Shown here piece by piece: positions 9,570 to 18,084 of a stretch of 20,507 nt of DNA. The notes under the pieces are model-generated. The model saw only the letters and a program-made list of their open reading frames with translations. It was not told the DNA's origin and ran no database searches. This DNA is from Temnopleurus reevesii. Taxonomy: Eukaryota > Echinodermata > Echinoidea > Temnopleuroida > Temnopleuridae. The DNA lies in the NCBI GenBank assembly GCA_036244855.1, contig BQKZ01009535.1, positions 2,469 to 22,975 of the forward strand, written 5' to 3'. The position numbers were made by a program, and so were the translations under genes. Position 1 is the first letter of the stretch; the number at the start of each line of letters is the position of its first letter.

Positions 9570-10145
9570 TAGCTGCGTCTGCACTATAGCGAGTTTTTCA
9601 ATTAGCGCGCTAGCTCTGATCAGGGTAAATAGCCCGATCAGAACTAGCTCGAGCTAATTTGCAGTGCAGACGCAAACAGTGAGCTAATTCACTAAAAAAT
9701 CTCGAGCTTAACAAGCCCAAGATATCTTGGGCTAGTTTCCAAAACAGTGAGCTAATTTGGGAAATAGCTCACTAACTCGCTCTTATTTGGTACAGTGCAG
9801 CTCGCGATAATTCAGCGACTCGGGCTAATTTATTCATTCGTTGTGTGGGAGCAGCGGAGCATGGCAGGCCCATTGACGAGCACTCTGTGCGAGTTTCTCC
9901 GCACAACAACCACATGCTTATTTTCCTAGACTGCGCATGCTCCAGGACTAGACCAAGCTCGGAGAGCGGGCTAATGCAGCTCACGATCGCGCTAAATTGA
10001 GGAAAGAGACTAAGTCCGTCAAGCTCGAGATTCCAAACTCGCTATAGTGCAGACCAAGATTGCCAATCTCGAGATTAATTGCAAAGATGGTTGATCGGAC
10101 TAAAAGCTCGAGATCAAGGAAACTCGGGCTAGTGCAGCGCCGGCT
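9570..10145 (-). mobile_element. Non-autonomous TIR DNA element, family T1, copy 2 (inverted)
   Basis: Full-length 576-bp relative of 3439-3961 in the opposite orientation. It starts TAGCTGCGTCTGCACTATAG and ends ACTCGGGCTAGTGCAGCGCC then GGCT. It shares the CCCAAGATATCTTGGG palindrome, the GATCAGAACTAGCTCGAGC block and the internal CTCGCTATAGTGCAGAC motif. It carries a segment around 9803-9860 missing from copy 1, so it is closer to the ancestral form. The minus-strand frame at 9772-9984 is not conserved in copy 1. The family has no visible transposase and must depend on one encoded elsewhere. Confidence 0.85.
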
Positions 10146-10593
10146 TCTGTGAACAGTTCTGCATAAGAAAATTTCATTGAAACTCTGTTCTACATGTCAT
10201 AGAAATTTCTTGAAATAGCCAGAAACAGGTCTATCGAAAGTTCCTATCCAAATATTTCTGTCATGAGTCAAATGCCCAACCCTGCTTCTGATGGTATACA
10301 TTGACCTTTGACCTTGAAATGACCATCACAGTCTTTTTTCAGACCACTTGAAATAAAATTGAAGGGCTCAATGTAAATATACAAAATGTACAGTGTAGGT
10401 CCATATTGTTACGATAATCCCACACATACAAAAACATTATGATGGGGATTGTGAATAATGAAGAAGAGGAGCTGTAAAAAAGAATGTAACATTTATTCCG
10501 ATGTTTGTGCTCTGAAGGATTTTTATTATGATTATGACAAGATTTTGAAGTACATATCATCAAGGAGTGTTTAAGATCTTGATTTAATCAATT
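10146..10593. other. Spacer without recognisable genes
   Basis: Holds the DR1-like motif at 10302-10314 and a 74-codon minus-strand frame with no recognisable features. Otherwise nothing supportable. Confidence 0.6.
10302..10314 (-). promoter_or_regulatory. DR1-type nuclear-receptor motif
   Basis: TGACCTTTGACCT is, on the minus strand, AGGTCA-A-AGGTCA: two perfect half-sites spaced by one base, the arrangement bound by RXR heterodimers and HNF4-type receptors. A near-identical word occurs at 19982-19994. No promoter is visible nearby and such words also occur within repeats, so function is inference. Confidence 0.3.
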
Positions 10594-10737
10594 CATGGGG
10601 CCTGTATTACACAAAAGATGCAATTAAACTTACGATAAATATTTATCGTACACTGTAAGTCTATGGCAAAACATGTGCCATAGAGATACAATTAATTGCA
10701 AAATCTATTGTATCTCTTTTATGTCACAGGCCCCATG
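10594..10737. mobile_element. 144-bp MITE with 12-bp perfect terminal inverted repeat
   Basis: CATGGGGCCTGT (10594-10605) returns as ACAGGCCCCATG (10726-10737), and the complementarity continues imperfectly inward. Three perfect internal hairpins lie between: TACGATAAAT/ATTTATCGTA (10631-10650), CTATGGC/GCCATAG (10661-10683) and AGAGATACAAT/ATTGTATCTCT (10682-10717). A degraded relative lies at about 13590-13705. No coding capacity; superfamily not assigned because no clear target duplication is visible. Confidence 0.85.
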
Positions 10738-10804
10738 CCTTGCAGAAAAATGCAAAAGGTTGAAATAAAAATGCATGGAAATTTTGGAAATTTACATGTA
10801 TGTA

Positions 10805-10979
10805 CAGTCAACTCTGCCTGAGTAAAACTTGTCTAAGTCGAATAATTGCCTATAAAGTCAATGTGATTTTCTGGAACAAATTTATAAAACCAGTGTTATT
10901 GGTCTCTTTGAAGTCAAAATTCTGATAAGTCGAACAGATTTATGAGGTCCCAACAGATTCGAATTTGGCAGAGTTACTG
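10805..10979. mobile_element. 175-bp pogo/Tigger-like MITE with TA target duplication
   Basis: Starts CAGTCAACTCTGCCTGAGTA and ends AATTTGGCAGAGTTACTG, so the termini CAGT..CTCTGCC are inverted repeats. TA flanks both sides (10803-10804 and 10980-10981). CAGT termini, TA duplication and the internal AAGTCGAA words fit non-autonomous Tc1/mariner-pogo elements. Too short to encode a protein. Confidence 0.85.
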
Positions 10980-11289
10980 TACCTGTATTTAAACTTCCTT
11001 GACATAAGCATTCAATATTTTGTTCACATAAATAGAGTCACACTTAATGGAAATTTAACCTGTTCAGGACATCATGCTCCTAAAGCCTGCTAAAATTAGT
11101 TTTTTTTTCTACTTCTTTCAGCCTACAACTACAAGCCTCCTCTCCTCTGTCCTATTCAGGTCTATGAAATTTCTTCCTTCCTTCCTACTTTCTATCATCT
11201 TTGTACATCTGCCAAACTTTTTTGCCAGCTTCAGTACACCTTTGGCCAGAAGCATAAAACTGTTTTCCATAAAAAGCACAAAACTTTTT

Positions 11290-11465
11290 CCATAAAAAGC
11301 TCTGGCAAAAAAAAAGAGACATGGTGTAGACTAGTCCATCGTGAGGGAAAACTATTGTAAAAAAAGTTCTCACTTTTTCCATAAAAAGTTCAGGTAAAAA
11401 ATGATACAGACTAGTCCATTGTTAGGGAAAACTCTTGTAAAAAAAAAATCTCACTTTTTTCATGA
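11290..11465. repeat. Tandem repeat, two units of about 80 bp
   Basis: GACTAGTCCATCGTGAGGGA at 11329 recurs 80 bases later (11409) with two substitutions, and the blocks CCATAAAAAG, CTTGTAAAAAAA and TCTCACTTTTT repeat in phase. An incomplete third unit may precede it (TCCATAAAAAGCACAAAACT at about 11265-11290). A-rich runs make exact unit length uncertain. Confidence 0.8.
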
Positions 11466-11531
11466 CAAAAGCAATGAAGTCCATGCATTCATCTCTAGAA
11501 ACATCCTAGATTATCAACCATAATAGGAGTT

Positions 11532-11613
11532 AATATCAGTTGAATGATTTTTGTGTTCAATTTTGCGTTCAGTAGAATGATTTTTGTTTTCAATTGATCA
11601 TTCAATTGATATT
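11532..11613. repeat. Inverted repeat with 17-bp arms
   Basis: AATATCAGTTGAATGAT (11532-11548) and ATCATTCAATTGATATT (11597-11613) are reverse complements with one mismatch, 48 bases apart. A second copy of GAATGATTTTTGT lies between them. The word CATAATAGGAGT precedes it at 11519-11530 and recurs at 11822-11833. Confidence 0.7.
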
Positions 11614-11664
11614 AATGAAGTACCTGCTGTTATAACACTAATCGAACCCACCACTTCCATCGGC

Positions 11665-11930
11665 TCTCGGTGGTCTAGTGGTAAGACACCTGTCTAGTCA
11701 TCAGGAGATCATGGGTTCGATTCCTACACGAGAATGCCTGTGAATTTTTTTCACAGCTTCTCGGTAAAGCACTGTCAATCAGTATTTACCAATGTTGGGA
11801 TAAGGCAAGAATTATTTAAATCATAATAGGAGTGTTAAAGTCATTGCTATGTATATTTTGATATTCAATGTTTCTTTAGTTTCCTAAATTGAAAAATAAA
11901 AAAATTGGATTGAATTGGATTGAATTTTTA
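11665..11930 (+). mobile_element. tRNA-derived SINE, copy 1
   Basis: The first 69 bases fold like a tRNA: partial acceptor stem TCTCG/CGAGA (11665-11669, 11729-11733), A box TGGTCTAGTGG (11671-11681) with GTCT/AGAC D stem, anticodon-like stem CCTG/CAGG, and B box GGTTCGATTCC (11714-11724), which matches the pol III consensus exactly. A hairpin CTGTGAA/TTCACAG follows, then an unrelated body ending in the tandem tail ATTGGATTGA repeated twice near 11904-11925. Internal promoter plus unrelated body plus simple tail is the standard SINE layout. The acceptor stem is mismatched in its last two pairs and the anticodon loop is irregular, so it is not a functional tRNA gene. Confidence 0.75.
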
Positions 11931-12023
11931 ATACGTGAAAAATTTGTGCTTAGTCTTCCTGTGACTTCGGAGCCAAATATAGTGATTGCCTCATCAGCCA
12001 TTCCTTTGTGCGCTCTTCAATGT

Positions 12024-13355
12024 ATCATTTATAACTGTGGACTTGTGGCAGATGAATGATGATTTGAAATTTCAGCAAAATTTATCTTGATGATTCACTC
12101 TGATGCACTCAGTTTTGGTCGTTCCATTCAGACTACATGTACCTGTACATAGAGCCTACATTGTACATGTACAGTGGATCTGAATAAGGCACAAATAGCA
12201 ACATGGGAGTGTCGTGGTGTAGTGATTTGGACTCTCGTCTCTTAACTAGAGGGTCGGTGGTTCGAATCTCATCCAGGGCGCTAAGTTCCTTCAGCAAGAA
12301 ATTTACCCGCGCTTTGTTGCACTCGATGCAGGTGAAAAATGGGTACCTGGCAGGAATTTTATTCCTTGGAATGCTTGAGCGCCTAACTGGCTTGCTCAGC
12401 AGTTATAGCCAGGGTAATAATATGGTACCTAGTATCAAGCGCAGTAGAGTATATGCATATATAGTGATTGCGCTATATAAATGGACCTATTATTATTATT
12501 ATTATAACTCTTTGTGCTTGGCTTTGTTTTAGGAAATGAATAAAACATTCAATCATATCATATCATGGCAGAACATATCAGTAATTTATTGTATCTCTTT
12601 TATGTTGAAGGTCCCCTTATTATACCCAAACTGTATCTTTTTATTCTTTTTATTAAAAAAAAAGAATATTACTTTGATGTTGAAATTTGAAATGAAAAAA
12701 CAACTCATAGGTTTGAATATTCTAGAAAACACTATCAGGGACTGAACTTTCAAATTTGCAGGGAAGCTGTTCTTGGGTCTTCAGTAAAGATAGGGGTTAC
12801 ACTGTAAAAGGGGCTCCATTCACAAATCGCTCCCCAGAAAGCATTTTAAGGGGAGCTTTAGGAGAGCAAATACTCTCACTCCGCTTAAATTTTATACTAT
12901 ATTCTGTGTAGATGGCTCACAGTGATCCTCTATGTATGTTAAGTGGCTTTGATTTGATTAGAGTAAAACAGACATAGAAAATAATGAGTTTTTGATACCG
13001 CTCTGAGTTTATCACATCACCATGATTGATGTTTGCATTTTTAACTTTTCCTAGTTGTAGTGATGGGGTGGTTTGAATTTTGTAGGGGGTGAAACCAAGT
13101 TTATCAGTCATTCATTTCTTCACATATGATTCTATTGGATAAGTTTTAAAAATTAAGTTAAAGAATGGGTGAATAGATCAATAATTTATCCCAGTAAATC
13201 AACTACTTATAATAAATACAATGGTAGTCTTTTTAACTTGGCCCTACTTATAGCTTCCCCATGCAGGCCTAAAGTACTTCTTGTTTAACATTCCTGGTAC
13301 CGAAGTCCATGATAAAGTGTAACCCAGGGCAAAGTTTCAATCCTGAAGATTATCA
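12024..13355 (+). repeat. Segmental tandem duplication, copy 1 (or haplotype 1)
   Basis: This 1332-base segment corresponds to 13357-14531. The first 95 bases (from ATCATTTATAACTGTGG) are identical in both copies, and so are the last roughly 228 (from ACATATGATTCTATTGG to GAAGATTATCA). Between these anchors the copies diverge with substitutions and large indels: copy 1 holds a SINE (12205-12507) and an unrelated filler (about 12795-13050) where copy 2 has a different one (about 13885-14225). Either a genuine tandem duplication or two alleles placed in series. Confidence 0.9.
12205..12507 (+). mobile_element. tRNA-derived SINE, copy 2 (different family), present in only one duplicate
   Basis: A tRNA-like head carries A box TGGTGTAGTGATTTGG (12215-12230) and B box GGTTCGAATCT (12259-12269, one base from consensus). 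A body follows containing GAAATTTACCCGCG and CAGGAATTTTATTCC. The 3' end is GCGCTATATAAATGGACC, then a (TTA)n tail to 12506. The paralogous position in 13357-14531 (around 13543) lacks the whole insertion, giving an empty-site comparison. No target duplication is obvious. The open frame 12203-12532 simply reads through the SINE. Confidence 0.85.
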
Positions 13356-13356
13356 N
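13356..13356. other. Ambiguous base N at duplication junction
   Basis: The only non-ACGT character in the window lies exactly between GATTATCA (end of copy 1) and ATCATTTATAACTG (start of copy 2). This is what a join between two contigs or two graph paths would leave. Confidence 0.95.
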
Positions 13357-14531
13357 ATCATTTATAACTGTGGACTTGTGGCAGATGAATGATGATTTGA
13401 AATTTCAGCAAAATTTATCTTGATGATTCACTCTGATGCACTCAGTTTTGGGTTGTTCCATTCAGACTACCTTTACATGTAGCATACATTGTACAGGTAC
13501 ATTTACAGTGGATCTGAATAAAGGCAAGAACAAATAGCAACATTTACGCTTTGTGCTTGGTTTTGTTTTTAGGAAATGAATAACAAATTAAAGATGCAAT
13601 CAAACTTGTAAATATTAATTGTAAATTTATCGCAGAACATGCATCAATATTAGATACTAAATGTATCAGTAATTAATTATATCTCTTTATGTTGGAGATC
13701 CCCTTATTATACCCAAGCTATATCTTTTTATAAAAAAAAAAGGAATATTATTTTGATGTTGAAATTTGGAATAAAAACAACTCATATGTTAAATATTCTC
13801 GAAAATATTATCAGGGACTGAACTTGAAAATTTGCAGGGAAGTTGAAGTTGGTCTTCATTAAAGATAATGTAGGGGTTACACCTAGGAATGATAACACTG
13901 GTCAACGAAATTTTACTTTTTGAAAGTTGTCTGCAATTTGTAGCTGATTAAGGGTGAATCTGATGCGCTGAATCCAAAAATCACATTGGTTTTGTCCAAT
14001 CAGGTCAAGTTTCCACATGTTGTTTTTTTACGTTTTGTTCACATGTGCACATGTGTAGATCCCTTTTGGAAGGTGTTGATGGAATAACATGACATGGCAG
14101 ATTAATATTTTGGTTCGAAATGATTATACTGATAAAAAGAAATATTAAAGTTATATAATAATGGGTAATTTTGCTGAAAATGGCTCAGTTTGAAGCCATG
14201 AAACCTCAAAATCCTATCAAAATTATACAGTTGTAGTAATGGGGTGGTTTGAATTTTGTAGGAGGTGAAACCAAGTTTATCAGTCATTAATTTGTTCACA
14301 TATGATTCTATTGGATAAGTTTTAAAAATTAAGTTAAAGAATGGGTGAATAGATCAATAATTTATCCCAGTAAATCAACTACTTATAATAAATACAATGG
14401 TAGTCTTTTTAACTTGGCCCTACTTATAGCTTCCCCATGCAGGCCTAAAGTACTTCTTGTTTAACATTCCTGGTACCGAAGTCCATGATAAAGTGTAACC
14501 CAGGGCAAAGTTTCAATCCTGAAGATTATCA
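13357..14531 (+). repeat. Segmental tandem duplication, copy 2 (or haplotype 2)
   Basis: The partner of 12024-13355, SINE-free and 157 bases shorter. Its last 303 bases align without gaps to the last 303 of copy 1 with about four substitutions, all in the first 75 bases. The interior shows more differences, including the MITE relic at about 13590-13705 that is shortened in copy 1, and a private filler at about 13885-14225 starting with GGTCAACGAAATTTTAC. The short minus-strand frames 12917-13111 and 14102-14299 resemble each other only through this duplication. Confidence 0.9.
13590..13705. mobile_element. Degraded relative of the 10594-10737 MITE
   Basis: Shares, in order, AAAGATGCAATYAAACTT, AAATATT, GCARAACATG and TATCTCTTTTATGT or TATCTCTTTATGT with the intact MITE, but has lost the GGGGCCTGT termini. 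In the first duplicate (about 12545-12620) the same relic is shortened by an internal deletion. Confidence 0.5.
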
Positions 14532-15182
14532 TGTTTATACCTAAATATTGCTAAATATAAATTCAATCACCTACATGTAGTAAACTTACATGTATGTATT
14601 GAAGAAGTTGTAGGCAAAATCTTTTACAAATGTGCACAATTTTGTGAGTTGAACTTCATTGTCTATTCTATACATGTATGACGAGTCAATGGATTTTAAA
14701 AAGATTTTTTTTTAAAGACATAAAATGCACTGAGAGCATTGCTTCTTTGCGGTTATTAACTGTTGATGTAGTATATATGTAAGCTTGTATTCTTTAGTTT
14801 ATTTTGGGATGCTTGATTATGAAATTAAAAACTGAAATTTCTTCCACTGTACAAAGATTTTGCAATTTCAAATTAAGATCAAACTTTAGTGAATATGAAA
14901 CACCAAGAATTTTTCTGTACTTTTTTTTTAATTGTTCATATAGGCCTACATGTACATATTACAGACATTGATGTATTTTCAAATGTTTCTTTTTCTTTTG
15001 TAACATCCTCCCAGAAATTGCTCAGTGTTGCTCCTGAGAATTTTGACTCTTTTTACTGTACCTTAAAAACTTTGTACAAGGTTGAGTTCATGATGAATTT
15101 CTTCCCCCAAGGTACACCATACATGTATGCATTTTCCTCCCACGTATGATTCTATGAAAAGTGTTTTATTTTTAAATCTGTT
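14532..15182 (+). other. Intron-like AT-rich sequence upstream of the coding exon
   Basis: T-rich, full of short homopolymers, with no conserved repeat and no supported frame. The 86-codon frame at 14889-15149 is poor in coding character. The composition changes abruptly to GC-balanced sequence at 15208, where a splice acceptor lies, so this is most simply the 3' part of an intron. Confidence 0.6.
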
Positions 15183-15208
15183 TTTCTATTTCTTTAATCC
15201 TCTCCCAG
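15183..15208 (+). promoter_or_regulatory. Predicted 3' splice site (polypyrimidine tract and CAG)
   Basis: A pyrimidine-rich run TTTCTATTTCTTTAATCC then TCTCCCAG ends at 15208, immediately followed by GGCAAAG. TTTAAT or TTTTAAAT just upstream can serve as branch point. The reading frame is open across it, but AT-rich on the left and coding-like on the right, which favours a splice acceptor at this point. The exon would begin with the last two bases of a split Gly codon (phase 1 intron). Confidence 0.7.
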
Positions 15209-16434
15209 GGCAAAGTTTCCATTCAGAGGACAACCACATCAACCTAACCACCTTCCCTTCCTCCCACCGCTACGATGACATCATCACCGGGTCGCGAGAG
15301 GTCACCAGATCACGCGAGGTCCCTAGATCACGAGAGGTCACCCCCAGAGAAACCATTAAGATCATGAGAGGGCCTGAGATGGGCGAGACAGGGGCGAGTT
15401 TGGAGGATAGTTACCCCAGTACATCGTCATCGGCGCCAAACGCTAAAATCCAAGTTGTGCATCTTCGTGCCGGGAGCGGGGAATTCGATTCGCTGGCGTC
15501 GTTCGATTCCTATGTGATGGATAGCCGGGGGTTCCCCAAGGCGCGCTACATGGATCAATACTATTCCACAGGCTACAGCTGGAGTGGTAACACGAATAGG
15601 GATTCATCTGATTATTCATCCGACGATGACGACAATGTAGGGTGCGGTGGGGAGACTGGTGCTATTTTCTCACCTCCACAGCCCTCCGTCATGCCTCGGA
15701 CGGTAAAAGGGAAGCATTTATACCAGTCTCTACCGCTAAGTGAGAGTGGTGGTAGCGATGGTGCTTGTAAGGTTCATATTGTGCAATGGCCGTCTGTAGG
15801 CGTGAGAACAGGTCACCGGTCTGCTTTTCAGATGTGCATGAACGGGGAGGGTGGTGAGCATTATCACAGCGCTCCAAACCACTACGAGGATTCACCACAA
15901 GGATATCCTGTCGTGAAACATAAAATACCAATCGGCGAGAGCGTGAATTCTAACACCTTCCCTAAAAATTATCATCCTTTGATGAACCCTGAAAGAGGAG
16001 GAAGAGAACAGAAGTATGACCCCCATTCTATGTGTACTAATTCTCAGGTGGTGATGAATGGGGCCTATTCTTTAGACAGCTCCTCACATTGCCCTAAGAG
16101 GAACCAACCAGTGAAACATGGTCACCAGTCTAATTCCCTATCAGAGATTGGAAACCCTTCTCATAAGCAATCTACAGCTGCTGTGCCAGTAGCTGCAGGG
16201 GTGAAATATGATCACCAGCTCAAGCACCCGCCACAAAGAACAGACTGGGACGATAGGGGCGCCGGCCAAACGACGTGTCCGAATTTTCACGAACACCCAT
16301 CGAAAAGCGACTCGAGCCATTCATACCACCCGATCCCTTCCGCGGATGCATTAAGCGCAACGCCAGAACAAAATAATGAACCTATGCTCGGAGGCAGCAC
16401 CTTGAATGGCTATTGTGTCCTTGTCCTCCGCTAG
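15209..16434 (+). CDS. Last coding exon of an unrecognised protein (about 407 codons, partial)
   Basis: The only long open frame in the window, and the only one matching a shift to balanced base composition. I do not recognise the family. The frame can be opened at ATG 15127 (435 codons), but the first 27 codons lie on a polypyrimidine tract, so I start at the splice acceptor; upstream exons were not found. Counting from ATG 15127, the product has an Arg-Glu-Val repeat (SREVTR, SREVPR, SREVTP; residues about 55-73), a Ser/Asp cluster (SSDYSSDDDDNVG, about 162-173), a His/Tyr/Asn-rich middle and no hydrophobic segment able to span a membrane. Eighteen tyrosines include six with a hydrophobic residue at +3 (YDDI, YQSL, YPVV, YHPL, YHPI, YCVL). 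The sequence looks intrinsically disordered, as in a receptor cytoplasmic tail or scaffold protein; that role is inference. The frame ends GYCVLVLR-stop, but see the extension at 16431-16550. Confidence 0.75.
15292..15345 (+). repeat. 18-bp coding microrepeat, three units
   Basis: Units TCGCGAGAGGTCACCAGA, TCACGCGAGGTCCCTAGA and TCACGAGAGGTCACCCCC lie head to tail in frame and encode the SREV-x-R hexapeptide three times. Substitutions are mostly at third positions, so the peptide repeat is better conserved than the DNA. Confidence 0.9.
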
Positions 16435-16550
16435 ATGAGGAAGGGAGCATTAATTGCCATGACGATGAAATCTGTGATACAAACACCGCTTGCACAAATC
16501 ACATATCAGCTGATGAACCAGGAGAAATGGAGAGTTTACATCAGGGTTGA
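16431..16550 (+). pseudogene. Out-of-frame C-terminal extension of the 15209-16434 exon
   Basis: In the -1 frame relative to the main frame, sequence is open from 16380 to the TGA at 16548-16550. From 16431 it encodes 39 residues starting LDEEGSINCHDDEICD and ending GEMESLHQG: acidic, balanced in composition and unlike translated AT-rich flank. The drop to AT-rich 3' UTR-like sequence occurs at about 16551, after this stop, not after the TAG at 16432. A single missing base just before 16434 would fuse the two frames. Alternatives are a real -1 frameshift during translation, a polymorphic truncation, or chance. Confidence 0.45.
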
Positions 16551-17820
16551 AATATAAGAAAATTGTAGTGAAAAAATTGTTATGAATGTGAAATAGGGAG
16601 TTGCACAATAGATAAATGTTATAATGTTCTGCATGTTATGTAGGCATTGATTATTGATGAGAACTTACATGTAAATGTCATGTCATATTACACATTCATG
16701 TTTGTTGTCACCATGAGTTTAATTTGGGGTAACTGCCCCCCCCCCCCCCCACCATGCAGTTATCCTTCTGTTGGAAATCTATGTACAGGTACATAATTTT
16801 CTATAATGTATATGTGTGCATCGTATGTATGAAGCTGTGTATGCATCCAGTCTTTCGTTTCAAGTTTGGGAGCCTGGATTTATAGAAAAGTGTTTGTAAT
16901 TTGCCATATATGTAATAGGGAGTTCACTTTTGTGGGAATGATAATACAATCTGTTAATGTATGCACACATTCTCATATTATTCAGATTATTGTGAACACA
17001 GAATAGAATTCACATGAATTTACAATCATCTGCTTGCTCACAGGTAGATTTTTCCTCCTTACAAACTCCATAGCGATATTTTCTACTTTTCTGCTTTTAC
17101 TTTAAAACGATAAATCATGTTTAACATAAGAACGGGGTTGTGCTTCTTAAAGCTGTTGATAATGATACATGTACATAGATAGATCTACGCACAACTCTTG
17201 GAACAACTGTTGACCCTTTCTCATACGTGATTCAGCAACAGGATAGGATCACTAGCCGATCATGTATAGAGTCGCGCATACATGTCGATATACACTTGAA
17301 GAACAGCTTCATGAAACACAACCCTATTTTGGGATTTAAAGCGTATAGGTTGGGCACTTGGCTTTATTTATTCTATTGTCTGAGTCACACAGTTGAAATG
17401 ACATGTACATGTAACCAAGGGTTGGGTTTGTCATCAGGCCATTGTCACTATATGACACATGCTCTGTAGAGACAGTCTGGACTGATGGAAATGAGAAAAA
17501 TTATTAATTCAGTTATACAGTAGCTAGTAATGGTATATTGATGGTGAAAATTTGTATTCACTGAATGGACCGGATTTAAGACATTGTCACATTTTTTTTT
17601 ATTAAAAAAAATTCATTTGTGTCATTGAAAAAAATTCTCAAAAATTAACAATTCTGAAATCAAGAATTTTGACCTACTTTCGGATCGATGGAAAAACAAA
17701 GAATGCAAAAAAGAAGGAAATTATCCAGGCACTATCAAGATTTACGAAAATTGAATATTTGAAGCGTTCACTCTCACTTAAATACTCCACACAGGGGATA
17801 TAGTTCACTGTTTTTAACCA
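16551..17820 (+). other. Probable 3' UTR and downstream AT-rich flank
   Basis: AT-rich sequence follows the coding exon, with a C run at 16736-16750, a TACATGTACATAGATAGATC block near 17166 and long A/T runs at 17580-17660. No AATAAA was found in the first kilobase after the stop; an ATTAAA variant lies at 17601-17606. The 80-codon frame at 17227-17469 has no recognisable features. The 3' end of the transcript cannot be placed from sequence alone. Confidence 0.5.
16736..16750 (+). repeat. Homopolymer C run (C15)
   Basis: Fifteen consecutive C bases sit in the probable 3' UTR. If transcribed, this is a candidate poly(C)-binding protein site, but it is also a sequencing-error hotspot. Confidence 0.9.
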
Positions 17821-17950
17821 CAAAACGTTGATTTTAAAGCCTGGTATTTTCATAGCTTAGTTTATACACCATCAATGATTTTCATGTCGGATCTGGCAGT
17901 TACAGTGTAAGAATGTTTTAAATGAAAACAATGTTAAACAATGTCTTGAA
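17821..17950 (+). repeat. Dispersed repeat R1, copy 2
   Basis: Diverged partner of 2232-2370, sharing AAAACGTTGATTTTAAAGC, TATTTTCA, GGATCTGGCAGT, AAAACAATG and CAATGTCTT. It is followed 135 bases later by R2, suggesting both may be parts of one longer family. Confidence 0.6.
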
Positions 17951-18084
17951 TATTATATGCTTTTATGTATACACACTGTATGATGGAGTGACTGTGTTTC
18001 ATTGCCAAGGCTGGCTATTCATGGACATGCTTGTTTACTTTTAATGCCATTAGTTTTCATCCTGTTTTAATGCTGTATCAGAGC

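Noticed and set aside
11122..11159. Possible 38-base micro-exon (after TTTCTACTTCTTTCAG and before GTCTAT)
   Set aside because: Both splice sites are plausible by eye, but the pyrimidine-rich content makes chance likely and nothing links it to the 15209 exon.
11665..11733. Functional tRNA gene
   Set aside because: Acceptor and anticodon stems have mismatches, the loop is irregular, and a SINE body with a simple tail follows.
12203..12532. 109-codon open frame
   Set aside because: It is read-through of the second SINE, including its TTA tail (the YYYYYY run).
14889..15149. 86-codon open frame as an upstream exon
   Set aside because: AT-rich, Phe-rich translation with no splice donor that joins the next exon in phase that I can support.
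15127..15208. Alternative start with a signal-peptide-like MKSVLFLNLFFYFF sequence
   Set aside because: The hydrophobic residues come from a polypyrimidine tract ending in CAG at the point where base composition changes, so a splice acceptor explains it better. Not fully excluded.
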